DNA of 64,000 nucleotides from an uncultured Pirellulaceae bacterium (GTDB taxonomy: Bacteria > Planctomycetota > Planctomycetia > Pirellulales > Pirellulaceae): positions 1 through 64,000 of the forward strand of contig CALDHM010000019.1 of the NCBI GenBank assembly GCA_937941455.1. The letters run 5' to 3'. Within the stretch, counting starts at the first letter, position 1; each line of letters starts with the position of its first letter. Positions 42,524-53,702 of the stretch are shown here, one piece after another. The notes under the pieces were generated by a model. That model worked only from the letters and a program-made list of their open reading frames with translations. It made no database searches and was not told the origin of the DNA. The translations under genes were made by a program, and so were the position numbers.

Positions 42524-43579
42524 ATGACGACGCTTTCTTGCAACAAGTGCCCCACCGACGAACTGCCACGCCTGCCCATCGTATTTCGTCCGCTCTTTAA
42601 GGACTACCTTTGGGGTGGACAGAAGCTTCGAACCGAACTCGCCAAGCCAACGGGCAATGGCATCTGGGCCGAAAGCTGGGAGATTGTCGATTGGCAGCAA
42701 GATCAAAGCATCGTTGCTGCCGGACCACTCAACGGCTTGTCGCTCCACCAACTCCTAGAAAAATTCGGCTCGCAACTTGTAGGAACAGAGATTTGGGATC
42801 AAATCTCGTCCGAGCGAGTCCCCCCCCCATTGCGCGGCCGATTCCCCTTGCTCGTAAAATTCCTTGACGCCAAACAGCAACTCTCCGTCCAAGTTCATCC
42901 GAATGATGAACAAGCCTCGCAGAATTCGCCACCAGACCTGGGGAAAACCGAGGCCTGGTATGTCATCGATGCCGAACCGCAGGCGACGATTTACGCCGGC
43001 CTCAAATCAGAAATCACACGCGAAAGCTTTCGCGCGGCGATCGCCGCCGGTAACGCAGAGTCCTGTTTGCATGCCTTGACCCCCAACCGCGGCGATTGTT
43101 TGTTGATTCGCGCCGGTACGCAGCACGCCTTGGGTGCCGGACTATTGATTCTGGAGGTGCAACAAGCCAGCAATACGACCTACCGCGTCTACGACTGGAA
43201 CCGCCACGACGCGCAAGGGAATCTGCGACCGTTGCATATCGAGCAAGCTTTGGCGGTCACCGACTTTTCTCGGGGACCTGTCAATCCGCTAACCGCTATC
43301 CCCGATCGCGACGGCAGCCTGCTGCGTGTCTCTTGCGAAAAGTTCGCCATGCGGGAATGGCGTGGACCGATCGAAAATCGATATGGGCTCGCTGATCGAT
43401 TCGAGATTCTGGTCGTTTTGGCAGGGAAATTGCGACTCGATGGACTTATCCTGTCGCGTGGCCAGTCGACGTTGCTGCCCCCGTCTCCGAACGGATATGC
43501 AGCAACACTCAGCGAGGACTCCTTGCTGCTTGAGATTTGGATTCCCCCAACGGCAAACCACAGCTCGCCGAAATCGTGA
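42524..43579 (+). CDS. manA: Class I mannose-6-phosphate isomerase
   Basis: Zinc enzyme that interconverts fructose 6-phosphate and mannose 6-phosphate, feeding GDP-sugar and polysaccharide synthesis. RPLFKDYLWGGQKLRTEL is the opening. QLSVQVHPNDEQA carries the zinc-ligand Gln/His pair. GKTEAWYVIDAEPQATIYAG holds the catalytic Glu. IRAGTQHALGAGLLILEVQQASNTTYRVYDWNR is the class I core. The length of 351 fits. It is divergent from tatC and followed by a planctomycete lipoprotein. Confidence 0.92.
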   Translation: MTTLSCNKCPTDELPRLPIVFRPLFKDYLWGGQKLRTELAKPTGNGIWAESWEIVDWQQDQSIVAAGPLNGLSLHQLLEKFGSQLVGTEIWDQISSERVPPPLRGRFPLLVKFLDAKQQLSVQVHPNDEQASQNSPPDLGKTEAWYVIDAEPQATIYAGLKSEITRESFRAAIAAGNAESCLHALTPNRGDCLLIRAGTQHALGAGLLILEVQQASNTTYRVYDWNRHDAQGNLRPLHIEQALAVTDFSRGPVNPLTAIPDRDGSLLRVSCEKFAMREWRGPIENRYGLADRFEILVVLAGKLRLDGLILSRGQSTLLPPSPNGYAATLSEDSLLLEIWIPPTANHSSPKS

Positions 43580-43687
43580 CGGCATGGTCGGAAATTCGGT
43601 GTTGCGGCAATCGGTGAAATTGCCTACGCTTTCGTCGGCAATGGTATGCCATGGCAAGCGTGAAAAGACAGCCTCCAGAGAGAACGC

Positions 43688-44107
43688 GTGAAACATTTCA
43701 AGGCCGCGCGGCAACAGCCCCAACAACTGCCACATCAAGTTCGCGGCGTCACCGCGCCTACTCGTTGGCTCTCAAGTTTGGCCGGACTTGTCAAACGCTC
43801 GTTGCAAGCTCAACCTCAACAATGCTGCGCATCGCGAAGAATCCGATCGTGGCAACTATTGCTAGTTTTTGTGGTAGCGATCGGAATCCAAGGCTGCCAC
43901 CTGGCAGGTCCCAATTTCGGCCCGCAAGGCACCTTCGACTACCAACGCGGACAAGCCGTCCTGCACGACCCGTTTCCCAATAATGAAGTGGCTCCGCCAA
44001 TCGTCGGCGCCAGGGCTCCCGGCTACACCCACCCCCTCCCTGAGCCGAAGAACATTCAAGAGTTCCGCAACCGCGGCGCTCGCGTGCAGCCCTACTACGG
44101 GTTCTAG
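43688..44107 (+). CDS. Small planctomycete lipoprotein
   Basis: A 139-residue protein starting at GTG. A long basic N-terminal stretch precedes the helix QLLLVFVVAIGIQGC, whose Cys can act as a lipobox. The mature part (GTFDYQRGQAVLHDPFPNNEVAPPIVGARAPGYTHPLPEPKN) resembles short secreted proteins I associate with planctomycetes, of the pattern YQR-x-A-V-x-HDP-x-P. The function is unknown. The start may lie closer to the hydrophobic segment. Confidence 0.65.
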   Translation: MKHFKAARQQPQQLPHQVRGVTAPTRWLSSLAGLVKRSLQAQPQQCCASRRIRSWQLLLVFVVAIGIQGCHLAGPNFGPQGTFDYQRGQAVLHDPFPNNEVAPPIVGARAPGYTHPLPEPKNIQEFRNRGARVQPYYGF

Positions 44108-44396
44108 CGGTCGATCAACTCTCGAGCCTAGAGCTCGCCAGATTCTCAACCGACAATCGCGATTGTGCCTGCAACGTTTAAACGTCAGCCGCAGGCGAAG
44201 GCAAGCCGACCATCAACCGCAGGCCTAGGCGATTTCGACTGCGAAACCACTGGTAAACCGGCACACCTGCGCAGGCTGACCAGTGATTCCAGCTACCGCG
44301 ATCAGTTATCACCAACAACGGCGCGGCGGCAACCGTACTCCACAAGCCCTACGGCACAAGCAACAGGTCTCGCCCAAAACTGTCAAAGTCAATAAT

Positions 44397-44414
44397 CCGA
44401 AGCGTAAGCGAGGG
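44397..44414 (+). repeat. Dispersed CCGAAGCGTAAGCGAGGG repeat, copy 2
   Basis: Identical over 18 bases to the copy upstream of polA at 38886-38904. Confidence 0.7.
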
Positions 44415-44522
44415 CATCTTTGGATATCGGCTCTAATCGCATCGTCAAGTCCGCCTGCGGCTGACTGTTAAACGAGCTTGGCTCGTCGTGGTGAAAAGAC
44501 ATTTCAGCAAAGCCTCTCGTAA

Positions 44523-44540
44523 CCCGAAGCTCAGCGAGGG
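44523..44540 (+). repeat. Dispersed repeat, diverged copy 3
   Basis: CCCGAAGCTCAGCGAGGG differs from copy 1 mainly in the central GTAA/TC block. Confidence 0.55.
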
Positions 44541-45042
44541 ACATCACATCGACGCCCAACACAATAGCTCGATGCGTCAGCGAGGGAGACGCTCAATGGC
44601 CAGTAGCCTGATCGATGTCAGCAAAGCGAAGCGTCGAGATTTTTCCCCAGGCAATGGTGAAACAACCAGGCAGGACACCAAGAGCACGAAGGCGTTCCTC
44701 AAGATCGAACAGCGCCAGAGTTTCCCAGTACGCCAGTTTGTACGACGGAGTGACTGAACAGATCGGGCAACTCAAAACCCGGCGGCTTGCGTTGCTCGGC
44801 TGACGTTGAACGAGCCTTGGCGAGTCTGTTCGTCGTTGCGATGGGCGTAGGCGAACCAGCCCCCGCTGCTGCCGCTTGCGGAGCAGAAAACGCCTGTGGC
44901 TCAACCGCCTGGACTCGAACGGCGTTACCTGTAAAGCTGCCAGCAATTGTCAAATGCCGAACCAAGAATTTCCGGCCGCGTCTCGATAGACGATCAACGA
45001 CTCGCTCGTCACAAATTCACTTTGGCCCAGCATGTCAGGCTA

Positions 45043-48000
45043 TTATTGTGCCGGTTGCGGTTGCGTGCTGCCTCCACGGGGGGCAGGCTCTGGCAAGCTC
45101 GCTCCGGGTTTGGCCTCCGGTCGGCTTACGGCGCGTTGGCTCGAACGACGCCTTGGGGTGCTGAGAGGTTGGCCGGCAAAGAAATATTCAACCCGCACCA
45201 ACAGGCTCAACATCGTGGGAATCAAAAACAACGTAAGTAACGTCGAGAGCAACAAGCCGCCGAGTACGACAGCGCCCAAGCCGCGATACAGTTCGCTACC
45301 TGCACCTGGAAAAAAGACCAACGGCGACAGCCCGAACAAGGTCGTCAATGTCGACATGAAGATCGGGCGAATCCGAGTTCGCACGCTGTCACTGATCGCA
45401 TCTAAGGGGTGCCTCCCTTCCAAGCGAAAGATTCGCGATTGATGGACGATCAAAATGGCATTGTTGACGACTGTCCCCACGAGGATGACAAAGCCCAGCA
45501 TGGTTAATACATCAAGCGACTGCGGCGGCTCGCCAATTCCCTCCAGGTACCGACTGAGCGCCAACAGACCGATGATTCCCCCAACCGCCCCGAGCGGTAC
45601 GCTCAACATGATCACCAGCGGATATGTCCACGATTCAAATAGAGCAGCCATAAGTAAATAAGTGATCAGAACAGCGAGAGCGAAGTTCCACTTGAGCGCA
45701 TTCCAAGTTTGCGCCAATTTATCGGCGGTCCCGCTAAGATTGACCGTATATTCGGCACCCAACGTTCCGTCGGCCTCGAGCGGAGCGAGCACCTTGGTGC
45801 GAATTAAGGTGATCGCCTCTTCGAGAGACATTTTGGGAGGGGGGGAAACTTCGAGGGTAATGGCTCGTTGCCGCTCGCGATGGTGAATCTGCTCGGGGCC
45901 GCTGCTGAGCGTCGCGTCGGCGATGGCCTCCAGTCGCACGGGTTCCGCCAGGTTTCTCGTGGCGATGTATTGGCCCATGATATCGGGTGTAAGACTGACT
46001 TCTGTTTCGGCTCCCTTGATCACCAAATCGATCTTGTCCCCTTCCATGTAGTAATCGGCAGCGTAGGCTCCGTCGACGAGGGCACTGATGTTGTAGCCCA
46101 ATTCGTCATTGGTGATGCCGACGGCAGCACCTTGTTCTTGTTTGAGCTTGATGTGCAACTCCGGATTGGACAAATCGAGTCCGGGGTTCGGGCGGACTTG
46201 CACGTCGGGAGGAAAATTAGCGCGAATGCTGGCCATCATCCGCCCGCCGAGTTCTACCAGTCGTTCCAGATTCGGCCCTGTAATCTCCAGGTCGATATTG
46301 CGTCCCCCTCCCATGCCGCGTCCGAACAAGCTGGTTTGCGAGGCAACGACGGTGGTGCCCGGGAACCGATTGCGGAGCTTGTTTTGCACCATGTCGACCA
46401 TTTTTCGCGCTCGCAAGTCGTCATGCGCACGCATACCGGCGAACACCGATCGATCGCGAGCCATGTAAAAAAAGTCGGCGATGCTTGGGTAGTCCAAGTG
46501 AGAAGTGTCCTCCGTATCGGGATCAATATCCCAGTAAGGACGCAGGATAGACTCAACCTCCGCTCCCATTTCGTCGAGTTGGTAGATACTGTAGCCGGGC
46601 GGCGTCACAATCGTGCAGAAGACCAGGTTGCGATTGCCGGCCGGCAAATATTCGATCTTGGGAAATTTCCACCAAGCGAACGCGAAGCTGGCACCGATGA
46701 CGCCCAGGATTAACGTTAGGCCGATCCAGACATGGCTGGCAAAATAGCGATTGGCCGAAGTAATCGAGTCGGAAAACCATTGCCCAAAGCTCCGCAAGGC
46801 CCGCGCCGTTTCCGAATCCTCTTGCGGCTCGCCGTGATTGGCGCCCGCCGAGTAGATTCGTGCCGCAGCCGTCGGAATCACCACGACGCTGACCAGGAGC
46901 GACAAGCTGACTGCGATGCAGATGGCCAGCGCGATGTCGCCGAACAGCTGGCCAACTTCGCCCTGCAGAAAAATGACGGGCAAAAACACGGCGAGCGTCG
47001 TCAAAGTCGAGGCGAGCACCGCGCCCCACACCTCGCCGGCGCCGCGTTTTCCAGCTTCGCGCGGAGCGACGCCCTTGTCGAGAAAGCGAACTACGTTTTC
47101 CAGCACGACGATCGCGTTGTCCACCAACATACCAACGGCGAAGGCCAACCCTGCAAGGCTGATGACATTCAGTGTCCGCCCGAGATAACGCAGAAACAAA
47201 AACGTGCCGATCACGCTCAGAGGGATCGCAATCGCGACCACCAACGTTCCGCGAGCGAACCAGAATCCGGCGCCCAGAATCAAGGCGAGCGTCACCAAAA
47301 ACACCCAAGTCGGACCCGAAATTGCAATCAATGCGGTCGCGAGAATCAGCGGCGCGACTATCAGCGATCGTCGCCGCAGATGCAAAAACAACATGAGCAC
47401 GATGACGGTCAACGCTCCGCCGAGGATGATATTTTGCTGGACCAAGCCGACCGCCGATTCGATGTAAGTCGTCTCGTCATACATCTGCACGAGCACCAAA
47501 TCCATTTGATTGAGGATGCCGCGATTGAAGCGTTCCGTCACCTTGCGTAGTTCTCGCATCACCTCGACCGCGTTGGCCGACGTGTCAAGCTGCACGGAGA
47601 GGGACGCCGTGCGCTCGCCGAGGCGTCGCACGAAGCCGGTGTTCTTTTCGAAACCTAATTTGACTTCAGCGACGTCTCTGACGTAAACGCTGGTGCCATC
47701 TCGGTGGCTAATGATCTGATTCGCAACATCCTCCTCAGATTGGTATTTGCCGATCGTACGGACACCGATTTGCTGTTTTCCTTGAACGAAGCTACCGCCC
47801 GAAACGTCGGCATTGTTCTGCAAAAATGCGTTGCGCAGATCAGCGATTGTCAGCCCGCGGGCAGCAAGTTTTGCCGGGTCGACGATTACGTGCAGTTGCC
47901 TTAATTCGCCGCCGCGGACTAAGGTATCCGAAACTCCCGGCACGCGATCGAATTGCGGTTTGAGAACATCCTCCATGAACTTGCGATATTTGGGGACATC

Positions 48001-48600
48001 AAGTTCGGGGGGGACGAGCCTTGCAATTTCAGGATGCTCCCGCGCCAACTCTTTGATGCGAAAAATTTGCAAGCCGACATTTTTGGGGGCGATGGCTCGT
48101 TCCAGCTTCTCGCGCAGGTGGGGGAATCGCCGAGCATACTCCTCGACTTGTTCGCGCGTCGGCGGCTTCTTCGTGAGAATGAACCATCCCGCCGAGCGAT
48201 CGTTTTGGTTGCTGGTCCGGATCACCGGTTTTTGGGCGTCGATCGGATAGTCCCGCACTTGTTGGAGTTGACTATTGACCTTCAGCAACGCCTCGTTCAT
48301 GTTCGTACCGACGCGAAATTCGAGGTTGACCGTACCTGAGGACGTGCGAGCCTCGGAGTACATTTTGGTTACGCCTTCGACGCTTTTGAGTTTTTCCTCT
48401 TGCTCCTTGATAATTTTTGTTTCGACCTCGTGCGGACTGGCTCCTGGCCACATGGTCTGGATGGAAATCTGCGGCCGAGTCACCTCGGGCGAGAGTTGCA
48501 TGGGCATATTGAACATGGCGATCAGCCCAAACAAGCTGAGCAAGATCATCGCCACAGCGACCTTGACGGGATTATTGATAAACCAACCGATTAGCTCCAC
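45043..48600 (-). CDS. RND-family efflux pump permease (AcrB/HAE type)
   Basis: A 1185-residue inner-membrane proton-driven exporter. The N-terminal helix is followed by LSPEVTRPQISIQTMWPGASPHEVE, typical of RND pumps. Two sets of six helices flank two periplasmic domains. TM4 has GLAFAVGMLVDNAIVVLENV, where the acidic pair is Asp-Asn rather than Asp-Asp. The tail after PTMLSLLVRVEYFFAG is a Pro/Arg-rich extension. It lies 57 bp after the adaptor gene. No outer-membrane channel gene is adjacent. The substrate is unknown; the divergent two-component pair may control it. Confidence 0.92.
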   Translation of the reverse strand: MELIGWFINNPVKVAVAMILLSLFGLIAMFNMPMQLSPEVTRPQISIQTMWPGASPHEVETKIIKEQEEKLKSVEGVTKMYSEARTSSGTVNLEFRVGTNMNEALLKVNSQLQQVRDYPIDAQKPVIRTSNQNDRSAGWFILTKKPPTREQVEEYARRFPHLREKLERAIAPKNVGLQIFRIKELAREHPEIARLVPPELDVPKYRKFMEDVLKPQFDRVPGVSDTLVRGGELRQLHVIVDPAKLAARGLTIADLRNAFLQNNADVSGGSFVQGKQQIGVRTIGKYQSEEDVANQIISHRDGTSVYVRDVAEVKLGFEKNTGFVRRLGERTASLSVQLDTSANAVEVMRELRKVTERFNRGILNQMDLVLVQMYDETTYIESAVGLVQQNIILGGALTVIVLMLFLHLRRRSLIVAPLILATALIAISGPTWVFLVTLALILGAGFWFARGTLVVAIAIPLSVIGTFLFLRYLGRTLNVISLAGLAFAVGMLVDNAIVVLENVVRFLDKGVAPREAGKRGAGEVWGAVLASTLTTLAVFLPVIFLQGEVGQLFGDIALAICIAVSLSLLVSVVVIPTAAARIYSAGANHGEPQEDSETARALRSFGQWFSDSITSANRYFASHVWIGLTLILGVIGASFAFAWWKFPKIEYLPAGNRNLVFCTIVTPPGYSIYQLDEMGAEVESILRPYWDIDPDTEDTSHLDYPSIADFFYMARDRSVFAGMRAHDDLRARKMVDMVQNKLRNRFPGTTVVASQTSLFGRGMGGGRNIDLEITGPNLERLVELGGRMMASIRANFPPDVQVRPNPGLDLSNPELHIKLKQEQGAAVGITNDELGYNISALVDGAYAADYYMEGDKIDLVIKGAETEVSLTPDIMGQYIATRNLAEPVRLEAIADATLSSGPEQIHHRERQRAITLEVSPPPKMSLEEAITLIRTKVLAPLEADGTLGAEYTVNLSGTADKLAQTWNALKWNFALAVLITYLLMAALFESWTYPLVIMLSVPLGAVGGIIGLLALSRYLEGIGEPPQSLDVLTMLGFVILVGTVVNNAILIVHQSRIFRLEGRHPLDAISDSVRTRIRPIFMSTLTTLFGLSPLVFFPGAGSELYRGLGAVVLGGLLLSTLLTLFLIPTMLSLLVRVEYFFAGQPLSTPRRRSSQRAVSRPEAKPGASLPEPAPRGGSTQPQPAQ

Positions 48601-48657
48601 GGTTGAATTCCTTTCACTGCATATCGTTGAATGATTGCGTCAAGCTTATTCGGGGAT

Positions 48658-49995
48658 TTATTTGGCATCGCTCGTCGCAAGGTCGCCAAACTCCGGGCGT
48701 TTACTCTGGTTGCGGGTGACGACGACCAAATCGTTGGACTGCAAACGCTCATTTCCTTGAACGACGATCTGATCTCCCGGCTTCAAGTCTCCCGACACTT
48801 CGACCCAAGTGCCGATTTTGTTCCCCAGTTTGACGGGAACCGACACAACGCTCATCCCTTTTTCGACCGGAACGACTTTGAACAGCACCGGCTCAGGCCC
48901 TCCCAGCACGATGGCATCGGTCGAAACAACATTCATTTCTCTGGGAACCCCTACTGTCATCGTAGCCTTTCCGAGCATGCCTGGCTTGAGGACCGGTTGC
49001 TGGCCGACCTGTGGATTAGCGACGCGGGCCACAACAGAAATCATCCGCGTTCGGGTATCGAGTTGAGGAATGACCGCGACGAGGCGTCCTTGTAAAGGCT
49101 CTCGGTATCCATCGACACGCACCTCGATTTGGCTCGCCAATTTTTGATCCGCAAAGGTTTCTTGTAGATCGCCAATGAACTCTTGCGGCACCGAGAAAGA
49201 AAAATCGACGGAACTGAGTTCCACGATCTCGACTACCGGTTGGCCTCTCGACAACCAAGCGCCAACCTCAACCGTTTTGTTGACGATGTAGCCATCAAAA
49301 GAAGCCCGGATATGATGCTTTCGTTCTTGATCCTCGAGGCGAAGAATCTCCTGTCGTGCTGCCGCGCAGCGAGCGGCAGCCTGTTTCAATTTCAGGTCGC
49401 GGGTGGCGCGGAGCGTCTCGAGAGTCCCCTCCGCCTGGATGCGCAACTGGGTATCGGCGAGGTACTGACTGCGCGCCTGCTCGAGTTCCGCCGGAGAAAT
49501 CGCCGTAGCTGAAATTTTCTGCAAGCGGTTGAATTCGTTTTCCGAGAATTTCAGCCGAGCAGCCATCTCTTCGACGCGGGCCTCGGCCAGCTTGATCTCC
49601 AACGGTAGGCTGACGTTCAACTCCTCCGAGGCTTGCTCGGCCAGTTGCAGTTGAATGCGGGCTGCCTGCAGTTCGATCTGCAAGGCTTCGGTCTCGACCT
49701 CCACGAGAACCTGCCCCGGCTCTCGAACTCCCGACTCGCTCGATTTTGGTCCAAAGACCACGTCGCCGCGTTCGACATGGACCGCCTTGACGCGGCCCTC
49801 GACCGCCGATCCGATGACCGCCTGCCGGACCGCCTGCACGTTACCGACGAAGGTTTGCCGATTGACAAAACGCGTCGAGAAAACCTCACTGGTCACCACC
49901 AGTTTGTTTTGGCTGGGCTGCCCGTGCAGGGCCCCCGCAGTCGCCAGAAAAACTATGGTTAGCACCCCCGTCTGGGCCGATCGTCTCATCGTCAT
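48658..49995 (-). CDS. RND efflux periplasmic adaptor (membrane fusion protein)
   Basis: About 445 residues from MTMRRSAQTGVLTIV, a signal peptide. The lipoyl half-motifs are VGNVQAVRQAVIGSAVEGRV and HIRASFDGYIVNKTVEVGAWL. They surround a coiled-coil hairpin (AARIQLQLAEQASEEL, RLQKISATAISPAELEQARSQ). A beta-barrel domain (LASQIEVRVDGYREPLQG) and a C-terminal membrane-proximal domain (GNKIGTWVEVSGDLKPGDQIVV) follow. It would link the RND pump to an outer-membrane channel. The track's longer N-terminus is not needed. Confidence 0.88.
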   Translation of the reverse strand: MTMRRSAQTGVLTIVFLATAGALHGQPSQNKLVVTSEVFSTRFVNRQTFVGNVQAVRQAVIGSAVEGRVKAVHVERGDVVFGPKSSESGVREPGQVLVEVETEALQIELQAARIQLQLAEQASEELNVSLPLEIKLAEARVEEMAARLKFSENEFNRLQKISATAISPAELEQARSQYLADTQLRIQAEGTLETLRATRDLKLKQAAARCAAARQEILRLEDQERKHHIRASFDGYIVNKTVEVGAWLSRGQPVVEIVELSSVDFSFSVPQEFIGDLQETFADQKLASQIEVRVDGYREPLQGRLVAVIPQLDTRTRMISVVARVANPQVGQQPVLKPGMLGKATMTVGVPREMNVVSTDAIVLGGPEPVLFKVVPVEKGMSVVSVPVKLGNKIGTWVEVSGDLKPGDQIVVQGNERLQSNDLVVVTRNQSKRPEFGDLATSDAK

Positions 49996-50354
49996 CTCGT
50001 TTCTGATCTTTCGGAAATTTTTCGCAAAACTTGGTGTACGGTGACGGTAATCAAGTCTACTCCGAGCCAGGGGGTGGTTGATGCCCCACTGTCTCGGCTG
50101 TCCGCCCCGCTCATGCGACGATCCACTCCGCCCGCTTTCTGGGCCGCTCACCTCCCCACTATTGTATTTCACGTGCGTGACTAACGGCCCAATTTACCCG
50201 CAAACCCGTGCCGTTTAAAACGGGCTGCGCGAATTTATGGGAAAAACCGTGGGATTTCGCGAATGGAATTGAGGTTGGTTGGCTTGGGGGAAATTGGTAC
50301 AGTCCCGCCACAAAAAAATTTCGGTTTCTTAACTGCATCGATTATCCGGCCGCC
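49996..50354. other. Divergent spacer between efflux operon and two-component genes
   Basis: About 360 bp. I see no gene and no clear sigma-54 -24/-12 site (TGGC-N8-TTGC) by eye, although the neighbouring regulator is of the NtrC class. Confidence 0.4.
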
Positions 50355-51912
50355 GTGATCGCCCGTTTTCGCATTCGAACGCAACTGTTCATCGCCTTGG
50401 CGATGCTGCTGGTGTTCGTCGGAACGTTGACCTGGACATCCTACCAAGGGGTGGCGAAGTTCCGACAACTGACGAAGAACCTGCACGCCCGTTCGAGCGA
50501 ACTGCCGCTGGTGGCAAAGCTCTCGACGGAGGTCAACGCCCAGCGAGCGCTCTTGACGCAATGCTGCTCGCATCAAGCGGGATCGCCCAGCGAGATTTGG
50601 CTGAATCGGGATCTGTTTCGAAAGAATTTGTCGAGCATTGAGATCGCGTTGGATAACTATGTTGACCAATTAGAAAGCGGTCATGTTTCCGATCCCCTCA
50701 TCGCCGACATTTCGGAGGAGCGGGAACTGGTCAACCTCTTCCGCGTGTCGCTGGCAAAGATCAAAACGTTGTCCGCCGAACAGGACTGGTATTTTGGTCG
50801 TTTTTTTTCGCCGCTGGAGATGGAGCTGGAGACCTTGCAGAAACTCGCCAGCAACCTGCCCTCCATTCTCAAAAAGCGGATGGATGATTTCGCCGACGAT
50901 GCGCGGCGGGAATATCGTGCCGTGGTGAATCTGTCGATGGCTGTTTGCCTCAGCGGTTTCGCCTTGCTTGGATTCCTGGCATGGTCGTTTCACCGCTCAC
51001 TGTTTTCACCCTTGGCGGCCTTGTTGCACGGTACGCGCGAGGTGGCGTCGGGGAATTTCAATTTTCGGGTTTGCACATCTGCGGTCGGCGAAATTGCCGA
51101 ATTGGTCGACGCGTTCAACGGAATGACCGATCGGGTGCAGGAAATCAATCGCGATTTGAACGAGCAAGTACGACAACGCACGAAACAAGTTGTACGCAGT
51201 GAACAAATGGCGAGCGTCGGATTCCTCGCCGCCGGAGTCGCTCATGAAATCAACAACCCGTTGGCCTCGATCGCCTGGAGCGCCGAATCGTTAGAGAATC
51301 GCCTGCCTGAAATCTTGGCGGTCAGCGGCGACAAGACCGAAAAAGAACGGACCGCTGAGATCGAACTCGTGAAGAAATACCTGCGACGGATCCAGGAAGA
51401 AGCCTTTCGCTGCAAGGGGATTACGCATAGCCTCCTGGATTTTTCCCGGTTGGGAGACGCCCGCAAAGCTCCGCACGTCCTGGCAGAGATCGTGGAGGCG
51501 GTGATCGAAATGGTCAAGCCACTCGGGAAATATCGGCACCGGAAAATCCATTTCGTCGGGGATCGTACGCTACGGGTCACCATGAACCCGCAAGAGATCA
51601 AGCAGGTCGTGCTGAACTTGATCACGAACTCGCTGGACGCCATCGATGAAGACGGCGAGGTCTGGATCGAACTTTCACGACAACAAGATCAAGCTGTCCT
51701 CGTCGTGCGGGATAACGGTTGCGGCATGACCGACGAGGTGCGCCGCCACATGTTCGAGCCGTTTTTCACGCGCCGCCGAGACGGGCAGGGGACAGGGTTG
51801 GGCTTGTCCATCAGCTACCGCATCATCGAAGAACACAACGGTCAAATCGAGGCCCACAGTGATGGCCCTGGGACCGGCAGTCAATTTATCATCAGCCTTC
51901 CATTGAATCATC

Positions 51913-53313
<1,401 letters not shown>

Positions 53314-53340
53314 TCCTGTCGATCGGCGAATCCGACCAGG

Positions 53341-53420
53341 GGCAAACTCTACACTAGTCAACTGCAGGCCGGTGGCTTGGGGTTCTCCCGAAAACCAATC
53401 GCCAGCGCGTTCCGGCTAAG
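53341..53420 (+). repeat. Dispersed TTCTCxCGAAAACC repeat, copy A
   Basis: GGTTCTCCCGAAAACC, then GCCAGCGCGTTCCGGCTAA. It shares the block order with copies at 57939-58022 and 59587-59670. It is intergenic, between a regulator gene and the YceI gene. Confidence 0.6.
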
Positions 53421-53476
53421 AGTTTGGAGACCAAGTCTATATTTGCTTTAGGCGTGATGGAATGGCGGCGTGCCGC

Positions 53477-53516
53477 GGCGTTGTACCGATCAATTAGGCG
53501 TTGTACCGATCAATTA
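53477..53516. repeat. Perfect 20-bp tandem duplication
   Basis: GGCGTTGTACCGATCAATTA occurs twice in direct succession with no change. On the minus strand the second copy begins with the TAA that ends the HMA-like reading frame. Confidence 0.85.
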
Positions 53517-53702
53517 CTCGATGCGGCTCCAATTCGCGAACTTATCATTTTTCTCCGCAAGTTCATTAAGGAGCGAATAAAGGTCTTTGTACTTGCTCCT
53601 CGCGATTTGAAATTCGCAGGTCATTTCCTCGACATCGGTCTTGATCAACAAAATCCCCGGACAGGCCGCCAGCTCGCTTCGCACGGAAGCCGCACAACCC
53701 GT
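53514..53702 (-). CDS. In-frame HMA-like continuation of the YceI gene behind a TGA codon
   Basis: Directly after the YceI TGA, the same frame reads 62 residues to TAA: TGCAASVRSELAACPGILL, IKTDVEEMTCEFQIARSKY and so on. Joined to the preceding EMS, this gives M-S-(TGA)-T-G-C, the position of the M-x-C-x-x-C metal loop of HMA domains, followed by an HMA-like helix and strand (V-x3-L-x3-PGI-x5-D). No start codon or ribosome site serves this part alone. It is either the C-terminal half of a selenoprotein or the remains of a fusion protein cut by a nonsense mutation. Confidence 0.7.
   Translation of the reverse strand, partial: TGCAASVRSELAACPGILLIKTDVEEMTCEFQIARSKYKDLYSLLNELAEKNDKFANWSRIE
53676..53690 (-). 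promoter_or_regulatory. Candidate SECIS-like hairpin after the TGA
   Basis: On the minus strand GCTTC-CGTGC-GAAGC forms a perfect 5-bp stem with a 5-nt loop. It begins 12 nt after the TGA, so the loop starts 17 nt downstream. The second loop base is G. From memory, this meets the loose bacterial SECIS pattern. A 5-bp stem in GC-rich DNA can also arise by chance. Confidence 0.35.

Larger units (their letters stand above)
44108..45042. other. Decayed, repeat-bearing 935-bp spacer
   Basis: No ORF here has family features. It carries CCGAAGCGTAAGCGAGGG (44397), CCCGAAGCTCAGCGAGGG (44523), a shorter relative GCGTCAGCGAGGG (about 44574), and two GAACGAGC-type segments near 44470 and 44810. It lies between convergent genes and looks like accumulated repeats or a decayed insertion. 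Confidence 0.5.

Noticed and set aside
44593-45164. Overlapping ORFs in the 44-45 kb spacer
   Set aside because: They contain dispersed repeats and basic low-complexity translation, with no conserved-looking segment.
46732-47550. 272-aa plus-strand ORF rich in Gln, Arg and His
   Set aside because: It is the complement of the RND pump gene; its composition is typical of a shadow frame.
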